From contig NZ_LGHM01000148.1 in the NCBI RefSeq assembly GCF_001908185.1, forward strand, positions 1 through 64,000: a stretch of 64,000 nt of DNA, written 5' to 3'. Positions 1 to 7,893 of the stretch are shown piece after piece (position 1 is the stretch's first letter; the number at the start of each line of letters is the position of its first letter). The notes below the pieces were generated by a model, which made no database searches, was not told the DNA's origin, and was given only the letters and a program-made list of their open reading frames with translations. The DNA comes from Bradyrhizobium sp. AS23.2 (GTDB lineage Bacteria; Pseudomonadota; Alphaproteobacteria; Rhizobiales; Xanthobacteraceae). A program made the position numbers and the translations under genes.

Positions 1-423
1 CCGAACACGACGGCGCCGATGCGGTCGCCGATGCCGCAGCACCCGCCACGCCCCGATCGCGGCGGCCTCGGCCGCCGTCACCGACTTCATTGCGCGGCGG
101 CTGCCGAAGAACATCGACAGGCGCTGGTCGACCACGATGATCGTCTGCCGGTCGCGCTCCTCGTTGAAGACGCGGATATGCGGCTTGCGCAGGCGCGCGG
201 TTACCTTCCAGTCGATCGAGCGGACGTCGTCACCTGCGCGATAGTCCCTGATCTCCTCGAAGTTCAGACCGCGGCCGCGCATGCGCGAGGCGAAGCGGCC
301 GGAGAGCAGGCTGTGCACCGGCTGGCGCGGCAGGAACGAGACCTTGCGTCCGCGATATTCAAGCGCGATCAGGTCGTCGAGACCGACATAGACACCCGGA
401 AATCTGACTGATGTCCCGGTCAT
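1..423 (-). CDS. DUF58 domain protein, partial at the left edge, with apparent frameshift
   Basis: This reading frame starts with ATG at 423, seven bases after the stop of the MoxR ATPase gene, and runs off the window. It shows the DUF58 hallmark with FEEIRDYRAGDDVRSIDWK around residues 65-83, followed by a stretch (RQTIIVVDQRLSMFFGS) that looks like the start of a von Willebrand A-like fold. MoxR-DUF58 pairs are a standard arrangement; the ATPase is thought to act as a chaperone for metal-binding or membrane complexes. Near base 38 the frame changes. The expected continuation VLGIGDRIGAVVFG appears only in the neighbouring frame, as if one extra G had been inserted in GTGCTGCGGC. A sequencing error is likelier than decay, because codons on both sides look conserved. 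Confidence 0.8.
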   Translation of the reverse strand, partial: MTGTSVRFPGVYVGLDDLIALEYRGRKVSFLPRQPVHSLLSGRFASRMRGRGLNFEEIRDYRAGDDVRSIDWKVTARLRKPHIRVFNEERDRQTIIVVDQRLSMFFGSRRAMKSVTAAEAAAIGAWRVLRHRRPHRRRRVR

Positions 424-430
424 GGCGGCC

Positions 431-1465
431 TCAGGCTGCTGCGACCAGCTCGGTGATCTTGTCGATCACCTGGTCGGGCGTGACCCCCTGGGACACTGCC
501 TCATAGCTGAGGATGATGCGGTGCCGCAGGCAGTCGTGGATCACCGCGCGCACGTGGTCGGGTGTCACGAAGTCATACTCATCGAGCCAGGCGCGGGCGC
601 GTGCGCAGCGGTCGAGTGCGAGGCTGCCGCGCGGGCTGGCGCCGACCTGGATCCATTTGCTCAAGGGCTCGCCATAGCGGTCGGGGAAGCGCGTCGCGTA
701 GACGACGTCGACCATGTATTTTTCGGCGAGGTCCGACACGAAGATGCCGTCGATCTCGCCGCGCGTATCCAGGATCGCCTGTTGCGGGATCGGCGATGGC
801 TCGGAGGTGTGGTCCTTCGGTGCCTGCGCGTTCTCGGTGCGGTTGAGCCTGATGATCTCGCCTTCCGTCGCTTCGTCCGGATAGGTGATGACAACATGCA
901 TCAGGAAGCGGTCGAGCTGCGCTTCGGGGAGGGGGTAGGTGCCTTCCTGCTCGATCGGGTTCTCGGTCGCGAGCACCATGAACAGCGCAGGCATCTTGTA
1001 AGTCTTGCCGGCGACGGTGACCTGGCGCTCCTCCATCGCTTCCAGCAGTGCGGACTGCACCTTGGCTGGCGCGCGGTTGATCTCGTCGGCCAGGACCAGA
1101 TTGGCGAAGATCGGCCCCTTCTGGAATTGGAACTCGCCGCCCTTGTCGGTCTGGATGTAGATCTCCGCACCGGTCACGTCCGATGGCAAGAGGTCCGGCG
1201 TGAACTGCACGCGCGACAGGTCGGCAGCCAGATGCCTTGCCAGCGTCTTGACCGCGCGCGTCTTGGCAAGGCCGGGCAGGCTCTCGATCAGAAGATTGCC
1301 GTTGGCAAGCAGCCCGATCAGCATGCTCTCGACCAGATGATCCTGGCCGAGAACGGACTTTCCGATCCGCGACTTCAATTCGAGCACCGCGTCGCGGGCC
1401 GGCGAGCTCTTCTTACCTTCGGGCTCTGTCAAGACTTTCAACTGGTTTCCGCGGGAATCGGGCAT
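431..1465 (-). CDS. MoxR family AAA+ ATPase
   Basis: The 344-residue protein has the MoxR layout. The P-loop region reads SLPGLAKTRAVKTLA at about residues 63-77, and the Walker B/sensor region reads LVLADEINRAPAKVQSALLE near 125-144. After it come METxQVTV-like and ATENPIEQEGTYPLPEAQLDRF segments typical of the family. MoxR ATPases are cytoplasmic chaperone-like AAA+ proteins that usually work with a DUF58/VWA protein on substrate maturation. That partner gene follows on the same strand after seven bases, so the two are probably co-transcribed. The length is normal for the family. The actual client is not known from this window. Confidence 0.9.
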   Translation of the reverse strand: MPDSRGNQLKVLTEPEGKKSSPARDAVLELKSRIGKSVLGQDHLVESMLIGLLANGNLLIESLPGLAKTRAVKTLARHLAADLSRVQFTPDLLPSDVTGAEIYIQTDKGGEFQFQKGPIFANLVLADEINRAPAKVQSALLEAMEERQVTVAGKTYKMPALFMVLATENPIEQEGTYPLPEAQLDRFLMHVVITYPDEATEGEIIRLNRTENAQAPKDHTSEPSPIPQQAILDTRGEIDGIFVSDLAEKYMVDVVYATRFPDRYGEPLSKWIQVGASPRGSLALDRCARARAWLDEYDFVTPDHVRAVIHDCLRHRIILSYEAVSQGVTPDQVIDKITELVAAA

Positions 1466-1536
1466 GGCTGGAATGAATGGACTGGCATGAACTCCGGCCG
1501 CCGGGATGGGCGGACGGAGCGTACGTGCTCGTCGGA

Positions 1537-3180
1537 TTATTTCGGCGCCGTCTTATCCAGAGTCTTCATCAGCGCATCGATCATCTGGTCGATGCTGAAG
1601 CTCGCCGGCCGCTGGCTCGGCGGATACTCCTTGAAGGTCTGAAGGAACGGAGCAACACGCCAGACGCCGTACTGGATCAGATAGGCGTTCTTCGCCAACC
1701 AATCGTAGTATTGATCGGAGACGATGTCGGCGCGCTCGAACGGATCCATTCGCAGGTTGAACACCTTGGGTGCGCGCAAGCAGGTGAACGGGTTCGCCCA
1801 GACCTCGAAGCCGCCCGGCTTGCGCTGTTCGCAGAACACGATCTTCCAGTCGTTGTAACGATAGGCGACCATGTTGCCGTCATCGTCGAAATAGTAGAAC
1901 TCGGTCCGCGCCGATTTCGGCTGCTGCCCCGTCAAATAGGGCAGCTGATTGTAGCCATCGAGATGCACCTTGAAGGTCTTGCCGCCAAGATCGGCGCCCT
2001 TGAGCAAACGATCCTTGACGTCGGTATTGCCGGCCGCGGCGAGCAGTGTCGGAAACCAGTCGAGGCCGGAGACCATCTCGTTGGAGACTTCACCTGCCTT
2101 GATGTGGCCGGGCCAGCGGACCATCGCGGGAACGCGGAACGCGCCTTCCCAGTTCGTGTCCTTCTCGCTGCGGAACGGCGTCGTCGCCGCATCCGGCCAT
2201 GACCATTGGTTGGGACCGTTGTCGGTCGTATAGACCACGATGGTGTTGTTGGCGATACCGAGATCGTCGAGCGCCTTGAGAAGCTTCCCGACATCTCCAT
2301 CGTGCTCGATCATGCCATCAGCATATTCGTTGCCCGGCATGCCGCTCTGTCCCCGCATTGACGGGCGCACATGAGTGAACACGTGCATGCGCGTCGTATT
2401 CATCCAGGTGAAAAACGGCTTGTTGGCCTTCGCCTGCCGCTGCATGAAATCAATCGCCGCGTCCGTGGTCTCGTCGTCGACGGTTTCCATTCGCTTGCGG
2501 TTGAGCGGACCGGTATCCTCGATCTTGCCGTCGGCTGAGGCCTTGAGCACGCCACGCGGCGAATTACTCTTGGTGAAGGTGGTATCGTTCTTGGGATAGT
2601 AGGGACGCTCCGGCTCCTCCTCGGCGTTGAGATGGTAGAGGTTGCCGTAGAACTCGTCGAAGCCGTGCGTGACCGGCAGATATTCGTCACGGTCACCAAG
2701 ATGGTTCTTGCCGAACTGGCCGGTCGCGTAGCCGAGCGGCTTCAGCGCTTGGGCGATGGTGATGTCGCGATCCTGCAGGCCCACGGCCGCCCCGGGAATC
2801 CCGACCTTGCAGAGGCCGGTGCGCAAGCAGACCTGCCCCGTGATGAAGGTAGACCGGCCGGCGGTACAGCTGTTCTCCGCGTAGTAGTCAGTGAAGATCA
2901 TGCCTTCATTGGCGATGCGGTCGATGTTCGGAGTCTTGTAGCCCATCACCCCCCGCGTATAGGCGCTGATGTTGGACTGGCCGATATCGTCACCAAAGAT
3001 GACGAGGATGTTGGGCTTGGCCGTGTTTGGCTGCTGCGCGATTGCAGGCGTCTTGGCGAAGGGAGACAGGCTTGTCGCGACCAGAGCCGCTGTCAGCAGG
3101 CCGCGAAGCAGCGGCGTCCGGCGGCCAGCGGCCTGTGCCCTAGCTCTTTTTTTTGTTTTTGACGTCGTCGCGCATTTCAT
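1537..3180 (-). CDS. Secreted type I sulfatase (arylsulfatase family)
   Basis: This 547-residue alkaline-phosphatase-superfamily hydrolase is predicted to cleave sulfate esters. An arginine-rich N terminus is followed by a hydrophobic segment ending in TPAIAQ near residue 49, which indicates export. The metal-binding start NILVIFGDDIG lies at residues 57-67. The sulfatase signature CTAGR begins at Cys105, the residue expected to be converted to formylglycine. Later come TTDNGPNQWSWP and MVRWPGHIKAGEV, typical of arylsulfatases. Its start codon overlaps the end of the formylglycine-generating enzyme gene by four bases, so enzyme and activator are translationally coupled. The natural substrate cannot be read from sequence. 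Confidence 0.9.
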   Translation of the reverse strand: MKCATTSKTKKRARAQAAGRRTPLLRGLLTAALVATSLSPFAKTPAIAQQPNTAKPNILVIFGDDIGQSNISAYTRGVMGYKTPNIDRIANEGMIFTDYYAENSCTAGRSTFITGQVCLRTGLCKVGIPGAAVGLQDRDITIAQALKPLGYATGQFGKNHLGDRDEYLPVTHGFDEFYGNLYHLNAEEEPERPYYPKNDTTFTKSNSPRGVLKASADGKIEDTGPLNRKRMETVDDETTDAAIDFMQRQAKANKPFFTWMNTTRMHVFTHVRPSMRGQSGMPGNEYADGMIEHDGDVGKLLKALDDLGIANNTIVVYTTDNGPNQWSWPDAATTPFRSEKDTNWEGAFRVPAMVRWPGHIKAGEVSNEMVSGLDWFPTLLAAAGNTDVKDRLLKGADLGGKTFKVHLDGYNQLPYLTGQQPKSARTEFYYFDDDGNMVAYRYNDWKIVFCEQRKPGGFEVWANPFTCLRAPKVFNLRMDPFERADIVSDQYYDWLAKNAYLIQYGVWRVAPFLQTFKEYPPSQRPASFSIDQMIDALMKTLDKTAPK

Positions 3181-4193
3181 ACTCCCTGCTTACCGGAAAG
3201 TCCTTGTGACGGCGGAGGATCGGGCCGCCGCACCACACATCTGAACCCGACATGACTGGTCGAGGTATCGACAGGTTCGGCGTGACGCGCGGCCGGACGA
3301 TAGCGGCGGCAGTAGTTCGGCGCGCAGAGATGCGAGCCGCCTTTCAGGACTTTCCGCGGGATGCGGACGTTCGGCTGACATGGATCAAAGCTCGCCTCCT
3401 CACGTCCCCCGCGCGGGTTGCGTGGAATGCAACAGGGCTTCGCAGCGTCCGCCTGGTGCTTCTCCGACCACCAGTCGGAGGTCCATTCCCAGACATTGCC
3501 GATCATGTCGTAGAGACCATACCCGTTCGGCGGGAAGGCCATGACCGGCGAGGTACGCTCGAACCCATCCTCGCCAAGGTTCTGGACGGGGAAGTTGCCC
3601 TGCCAGGTGTTGGCCATGTGCTTGCCGCCCGGCATCAGAGCATCGCCCCAGGCGAACTCCTCGCCATCGAGACCGCCGCGCGCGGCGAACTCCCACTCCG
3701 CCTCCGTCGGCAGATCCTTGCCGGCCCAGCGGGCGTAAGCCTCCGCGTCGCTGTAGGAGACGTGGACGACAGGATGATCGTCGAGCCCTTTGATGTTGCT
3801 GTGAGGACCATAGGGACGGCGCCAGTTGGCGCCGCGCATGAAGGTCCACCACTGGCTCCAGTCCTTGAGATCGGTGATGCGCGGCAGTGGCGAGAACACC
3901 AGCGAGCCGGCGTAGAGCATTTCCTTCAATGCGCCGGGATAGTTCTTTGGATCGGGAACGATTTGCGCTTCAGTGACATGGCCGGTCGCGTTGACGAATT
4001 GCTTGAACTGCCGGTTGGTGACCGGCGTGCGATCGATCCAGAAGCCGTCGACGGAGACGCGATGGCTCGGCTTCTCCTCGGGATAATGGTGATCGGATCC
4101 CATGCGAAACGTGCCGCCGGGAATGAAAACCATCTCGCCGGTCTTCACGTCATCCGGCAACCACTCGCAGTGATCGAGATCCGCCCTCAGCAT
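3177..4193 (-). CDS. Formylglycine-generating enzyme (sulfatase-modifying factor)
   Basis: The 338-residue protein belongs to the SUMF1/FGE-sulfatase family, which oxidises the active-site cysteine of type I sulfatases to formylglycine. It opens with MVFIPGGTFRMGSD (about residues 22-35). It contains PVTNRQFKQFVNATGH, PTEAEWEFAARGGLDG and YDMIGNVWEWTSDWW. The catalytic pair is visible as Cys290 and Cys295 in GGSHLCAPNYCRRYRPAAR, matching the two copper-binding cysteines of aerobic FGEs. The gene is upstream of, and overlaps by ATGA, the sulfatase gene whose Cys105 it should modify. It may also act on the second sulfatase of this window at 44.2-46.7 kb. Confidence 0.92.
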   Translation of the reverse strand: MLRADLDHCEWLPDDVKTGEMVFIPGGTFRMGSDHHYPEEKPSHRVSVDGFWIDRTPVTNRQFKQFVNATGHVTEAQIVPDPKNYPGALKEMLYAGSLVFSPLPRITDLKDWSQWWTFMRGANWRRPYGPHSNIKGLDDHPVVHVSYSDAEAYARWAGKDLPTEAEWEFAARGGLDGEEFAWGDALMPGGKHMANTWQGNFPVQNLGEDGFERTSPVMAFPPNGYGLYDMIGNVWEWTSDWWSEKHQADAAKPCCIPRNPRGGREEASFDPCQPNVRIPRKVLKGGSHLCAPNYCRRYRPAARHAEPVDTSTSHVGFRCVVRRPDPPPSQGLSGKQGV

Positions 4194-4694
4194 GGTGGAA
4201 ACTCCAATACGCGCATTCCACTTGGTGCTACGGCTCGGAATTCAGCAGATTTCGGCTACGGCACGTCACCCGGCACGTTGGACGCATTATCTGTTCCCCC
4301 TTCCTTAGTGCGCGGGTTAGAAGATCGAGATGCTGCATTGCGTCAACATGCCTTCCTCTTTCGCGCGCACGTCTTCGAGCACGCGGCAAACCCCTGCCGC
4401 GCGCGCTCTGCACCCGCAGAGCGGTTCCGATGAAAAACGCTAAGGTTGCAAACGGTATCCGAAGATAGGGCGGCTGTGATGTGCAGTTTGTGCCACTGCG
4501 CCGGAGGGGCCGGTGAGGCTTAACGCCCCATGTCGAAAACCGCTCAATCGGCAGCGTCGTGCGGATATCTGGCGTCAAATTCAGCAATGATTTGCCTCAA
4601 AGGTGAAGTCAGTTTGTCGTCCCCAATTCGCGTTGTGGTGGTATTGTACTCCCATCTGCCGCAGAATTGTCGCGCTTCAGTAACAGGGTACGAC
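4194..4694. promoter_or_regulatory. Divergent intergenic region between the FGE/sulfatase genes and the AraC gene
   Basis: About 500 bases separate the divergent start codons. Open frames that enter from the right (for example up to 4530 on the plus strand) have no ribosome-binding site or conserved sequence, so I treat the stretch as regulatory. Promoters of both transcripts and the binding site of the AraC-type regulator should lie here. I could not pick out a convincing AraC operator by eye. Confidence 0.45.
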
Positions 4695-5693
4695 ATGGGG
4701 CAATTTCTTCTCGTCGATTCGCGTAGGCTCGACGGCTTTGAAGGTCTTCGCGAGGCTGTTCACGGCTCGCATGTCGACGTGATGCAGCTCGGACGCGGAA
4801 GGTTGCGCGGGACGCTGTCCCATGTCGGCATCGGGGACTTCTCGCTCAGCATCGGCAGCTTCAATGTCGGCATGCGCACACAGCGTATCTCGAGCGATGA
4901 CAAGCTGATTGTCGGAATGCTGCTGGCGGCCGAAGAGCGCGTCGCCCACTGGTCGTTCGACATGCAGCTCAACGACGTGCTCGTCATTCCGCCGCTGCTT
5001 GAGCATGACGGGGTCTTTCACGGCGCGTCCGCTTACGCCGCGATGCGCTTCGACCTCACCGAGGTCGCATCCCTGTTCGGCGGCGAAGCTCGGCTGAGCG
5101 ATCCTGATACCTGGCGTAGCCGCGGCCATTTCCGCGCGGACCCCGAGACCGGCGCGATCGCCTCACGCCGTCTGGTCCGGATCATGTCGCATCTGCGCAC
5201 CCATCAGCACCGACTGACGCCGTCGACAGCCGATTTCTGGAAGCGATCGATTGTCGAATGCATGGGGGCCAACGTCATGTCGTCGCTGCCGCCCGATGAT
5301 GCGGGCTGGCTGCCGTCGGCAAGGCGGTTGATCCGCAGGGTCGAAGACTATCTCGACGAGGCCGGCACGCGCCCGGTGCATGTTTCGGAGATCTGTGCGG
5401 CACTCGGCGTATCGCGACGAACCTTGCATCGCGCTTTTCAGGAGGTGTTCGGCCTCGGCCCGGTCAGCTTCCTCAGGCACAAGCGCCTGTGTGCCGTTCA
5501 TTCCATCCTGCACGAGAGTGCTCCGGGTTCGACTACCGTGGCGGCCGTCGCCATGGACCAGGGCTTCTACGAGCTCGGGCGGTTCTCGCAGTACTACTTT
5601 GCGATGTTCGGGGAGCGTCCGTCGCAGACCCTTGGAATTGCCACAGTGCAGACAGCTGGGACGACATCGCGAGAGCCGAGCGCGGTCGGCTGA
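4695..5693 (+). CDS. AraC family transcriptional regulator
   Basis: From ATG 4695 the protein has 332 residues. An upstream in-frame ATG at 4530 would add 55 residues of unlikely sequence. The first two thirds resemble the ligand-binding or dimerisation part of AraC/OruR-type activators. The last 100 residues hold two helix-turn-helix units: CAALGVSRRTLHRAFQEVFG, then VAMDQGFYELGRFSQYYFAM followed by FGERPSQTL. It is transcribed away from the FGE/sulfatase genes and is the natural candidate for controlling them, perhaps in response to a sulfate ester or its product. This role is inferred only from position. Confidence 0.85.
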   Translation: MGQFLLVDSRRLDGFEGLREAVHGSHVDVMQLGRGRLRGTLSHVGIGDFSLSIGSFNVGMRTQRISSDDKLIVGMLLAAEERVAHWSFDMQLNDVLVIPPLLEHDGVFHGASAYAAMRFDLTEVASLFGGEARLSDPDTWRSRGHFRADPETGAIASRRLVRIMSHLRTHQHRLTPSTADFWKRSIVECMGANVMSSLPPDDAGWLPSARRLIRRVEDYLDEAGTRPVHVSEICAALGVSRRTLHRAFQEVFGLGPVSFLRHKRLCAVHSILHESAPGSTTVAAVAMDQGFYELGRFSQYYFAMFGERPSQTLGIATVQTAGTTSREPSAVG

Positions 5694-5711
5694 TCGCGCC
5701 CACGCCCGGTG

Positions 5712-6215
5712 TCACGACGGAGCGCGAACTCCCAGGCGTTCGACCAAGCGCACCAGGTAGCCATCCGGATCCTGCACGAGGAATTCACGCTGACCGTAGT
5801 CCTGGTCGCCGACCCGATACCAGGCTTCGTTCGGTTGCTCGTAGAGGGGCCATTTGGCATCGTCGAGAGCGTTCAGGACGGGTTCGATACGATCCACGAC
5901 CATCTGGAAATTGATGCCGCGTCCGAACGGCCGCTGCATCTCGGCCGTCTCCCAGCGCCCGTTCAGTTCGCAGAGCATCAATTGCAAGCGCCCCCTGACG
6001 AGATACGCAAACCGGGCATCGGGGCGGTCATAAGCGACTTCGAAACCGAGCAGGTCCCGCCAGAATGACAGGCTGTCCTGAATGTTCGAAACGCTAAGTT
6101 CGGGCACGAGATCGGCAAAGCCGCCTTGCGGCGCGCGTCCCGTGCTGTCGGACGCCGCGCGAGCGCCGGGGTCTGAGAGCAGCGGCTTGTTCATTGCGGC
6201 ATCGCCTGGTGTCAT
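5712..6215 (-). CDS. VOC superfamily protein (glyoxalase/bleomycin-resistance fold)
   Basis: A 167-residue protein with a single vicinal-oxygen-chelate module after a roughly 35-residue N-terminal tail. Recognisable parts are LVPELSVSNIQDSLSFWRDL, GFEVAYDRPDARFAYL, LQLMLCEL and a C-terminal REFLVQDPDGYLVRLVERLG, where the last stretch carries the usual metal-side motif. The length and layout match bleomycin-resistance-like proteins rather than true lactoylglutathione lyases. An alternative start (MNKPLL) lies seven codons downstream. It converges with the AraC gene and lies downstream of the GntR gene on the same strand. No substrate can be assigned. Confidence 0.8.
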   Translation of the reverse strand: MTPGDAAMNKPLLSDPGARAASDSTGRAPQGGFADLVPELSVSNIQDSLSFWRDLLGFEVAYDRPDARFAYLVRGRLQLMLCELNGRWETAEMQRPFGRGINFQMVVDRIEPVLNALDDAKWPLYEQPNEAWYRVGDQDYGQREFLVQDPDGYLVRLVERLGVRAPS

Positions 6216-6304
6216 GATCGATATTCGCGGCGTTTATCGCAGCAAATTGGACCGAAGGCTAGCAGTGGAATGGGGCGGACGAATGCTCGCTGGGCAACGC
6301 CATC

Positions 6305-6985
6305 TCACGCAATCCGCAGCGCAAGGTCGTTGCCTTCCGTTTCGGCAAAGCCCGCCTGCAAGACCTCTTCGCGCTTGTGGCGAAGATGCGCACGCAGGAT
6401 GTGCGAGAGGCCGGCGCCATCGCGCCGCTGGAGCGCGTTCAGGATCGCCTCATGCTCCTTCACGGCGAGCGCCCAGCGCTGCGGCGTCATCGGCGTGACG
6501 TAGCGGGCACGGCGAATGCGGGCGGTCACGGAGGCATAGAGCCCGACCAGTACCGGGTTTCCGGCCGCGGTGACGATCGCCTCGTGAATGGCGCGGTTGC
6601 CGCGGTAATACTGAATCAGGTCGCCCTCGCGATAGTGCCGCACCATGTCGGCGTGTGCGGCGGCGATCTCGTCGATCTCGGCATCGGTGATGCGCTCGCA
6701 GGCAAGCTCGCCGGCGAGGGCCTCGAGACCCTGGCAGACCTCGAACAGGTCGCGCATGTCCTTGTCGGTCAGTTTCGCCGCGCGCGAGCCGCGATGCGGC
6801 AGCAATTGCACCAAGCCTTCGGCGGCGAGCACCTTGAGCGCCTCGCGCAGTGGCGTGCGCGAGATCTGAAGCCGATCGCACAGCTCACGCTCGGGAATCC
6901 GTGCGCCCGGCGGAATTTCGCCGTCGAGCAGAATGGCGCGGATCCGGCCGACGACCTCCTCATGAAGCATAGGATCAGGCTCCAT
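6305..6985 (-). CDS. GntR family regulator, FadR/FCD subfamily
   Basis: The 226-residue regulator has an N-terminal winged helix (IPPGARIPERELCDRLQISR, then TPLREALKVLAAEGLVQLLP) and an all-helical FCD effector domain. The FCD part includes a metal-ligand-like pattern with NRAIHEAIV near residue 130 and a late HxxxLxxAL-like helix. FCD regulators usually repress a neighbouring catabolic operon and release DNA on binding an acid. The gene is divergent from the crotonase/CoA-transferase/transporter cluster. Two 14-bp operator-like sequences in opposite orientation lie between the start codons, one of them overlapping this gene's own ATG. It is therefore very likely the local, autoregulated controller. 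Confidence 0.9.
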   Translation of the reverse strand: MEPDPMLHEEVVGRIRAILLDGEIPPGARIPERELCDRLQISRTPLREALKVLAAEGLVQLLPHRGSRAAKLTDKDMRDLFEVCQGLEALAGELACERITDAEIDEIAAAHADMVRHYREGDLIQYYRGNRAIHEAIVTAAGNPVLVGLYASVTARIRRARYVTPMTPQRWALAVKEHEAILNALQRRDGAGLSHILRAHLRHKREEVLQAGFAETEGNDLALRIA

Positions 6986-7060
6986 TTTGAATGCAAAACT
7001 AAAGTCATGTGCTGAAGATTGAAAGTTTCAGCTTGAATATCCCAGATTTTGCATTCAAAA
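6985..7060. promoter_or_regulatory. Paired inverted operators for the GntR regulator
   Basis: TTTTGAATGCAAAA at 6985-6998 and TTTTGCATTCAAAA at 7047-7060 are exact reverse complements of each other, and each is itself a dyad of the form TTTTG-N4-CAAAA. Their spacing is 62 bases, about six helical turns, which would let two dimers bind on one face or form a small loop. The first copy overlaps the GntR start codon and the second lies 30 bases before the crotonase gene. Binding by the GntR protein is inferred, not shown. Confidence 0.7.
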
Positions 7061-7089
7061 ATACAAAAAAGCAAAAGGGACGTGAGGAA

Positions 7090-7884
7090 ATGGACCAGGC
7101 CGCGGAGGCGGAAGACCTCGTTTTCGAGCGCAAGGACGGCATCGGGCGGATCACCTTCAACCGTCCGCAGGCCCGCAATGCCTTCACTTTCGCCATGTAC
7201 GAGCGGCTCGCGGCGATCTGCGAAGAGGCCAACCGCGATCATTCGCTCAAGGTGCTGGTGCTGCGCGGTGCGGGCGACAAGGCCTTTGCCTCGGGCACGG
7301 ACATCAACCAGTTCCGCGAATTCAAGACGCCGCAGGATGCCATCGACTACGAGAACCGCATCGACCGGGTGCTCACCACGCTCGAGCAGTGCCGGGTTCC
7401 GACCATCGCGGCGATCAACGGGTTCTGCACCGGAGGCGGGGCGGGGATTGCCGCGGCCTGCGACCTGCGCATCGGTACGAGAAGCGCAAAAATCGGATTC
7501 CCGATCGCCCGGACGCTCGGCAATTGCCTGTCGATGTCCAATGTGAGCCGTCTCACCGCGCTCATTGGCACTGCACGTGTCAAGGATCTGATCTTCACCG
7601 CGCGTCTCGTCGACGCCGCGGAAGCCGCGAGCGTCGGCCTGCTCGGCGAGGTCGTCGAGGATCTTGCAACGCTCGACAGGCGCGCCGATGAGGTCGCCCG
7701 GCTGCTGGCCAGTCACGCGCCGCTGACGCTGACCGCGACCAAGCAGGCGGTCGCCCGCCTGCAAAGGCGGCTCACGCGAGACGAGGGGGAAGACCTCATT
7801 CTGATGTGCTACACGAGCCAGGATTTTCGCGAAGGGCTCGATGCTTTCCTCAACAAGCGCGCGCCGCAGTGGCGCGGCCAATAG
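7090..7884 (+). CDS. Crotonase-fold protein (enoyl-CoA hydratase/isomerase family) lacking the usual catalytic glutamates
   Basis: I chose ATG 7090, preceded by GGGACGTGAGG, giving 264 residues. The crotonase fold is clear: GRITFNRPQARNAFTFAMYE, the oxyanion region KAFASGTDINQF, and AINGFCTGGGAGIAAACDLR. In classical hydratases two glutamates sit in the GGGxE and PExxxG positions. Here these read GGGAGI and GFPIARTLG, so both are replaced. The protein is therefore unlikely to be a standard hydratase and may act as an isomerase, lyase or thioesterase. It starts a same-strand cluster with a CoA-transferase and a tricarboxylate-type transporter, so it probably works on the CoA ester of the imported acid. 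Confidence 0.85.
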   Translation: MDQAAEAEDLVFERKDGIGRITFNRPQARNAFTFAMYERLAAICEEANRDHSLKVLVLRGAGDKAFASGTDINQFREFKTPQDAIDYENRIDRVLTTLEQCRVPTIAAINGFCTGGGAGIAAACDLRIGTRSAKIGFPIARTLGNCLSMSNVSRLTALIGTARVKDLIFTARLVDAAEAASVGLLGEVVEDLATLDRRADEVARLLASHAPLTLTATKQAVARLQRRLTRDEGEDLILMCYTSQDFREGLDAFLNKRAPQWRGQ

Positions 7885-7893
7885 GACAGGCCG

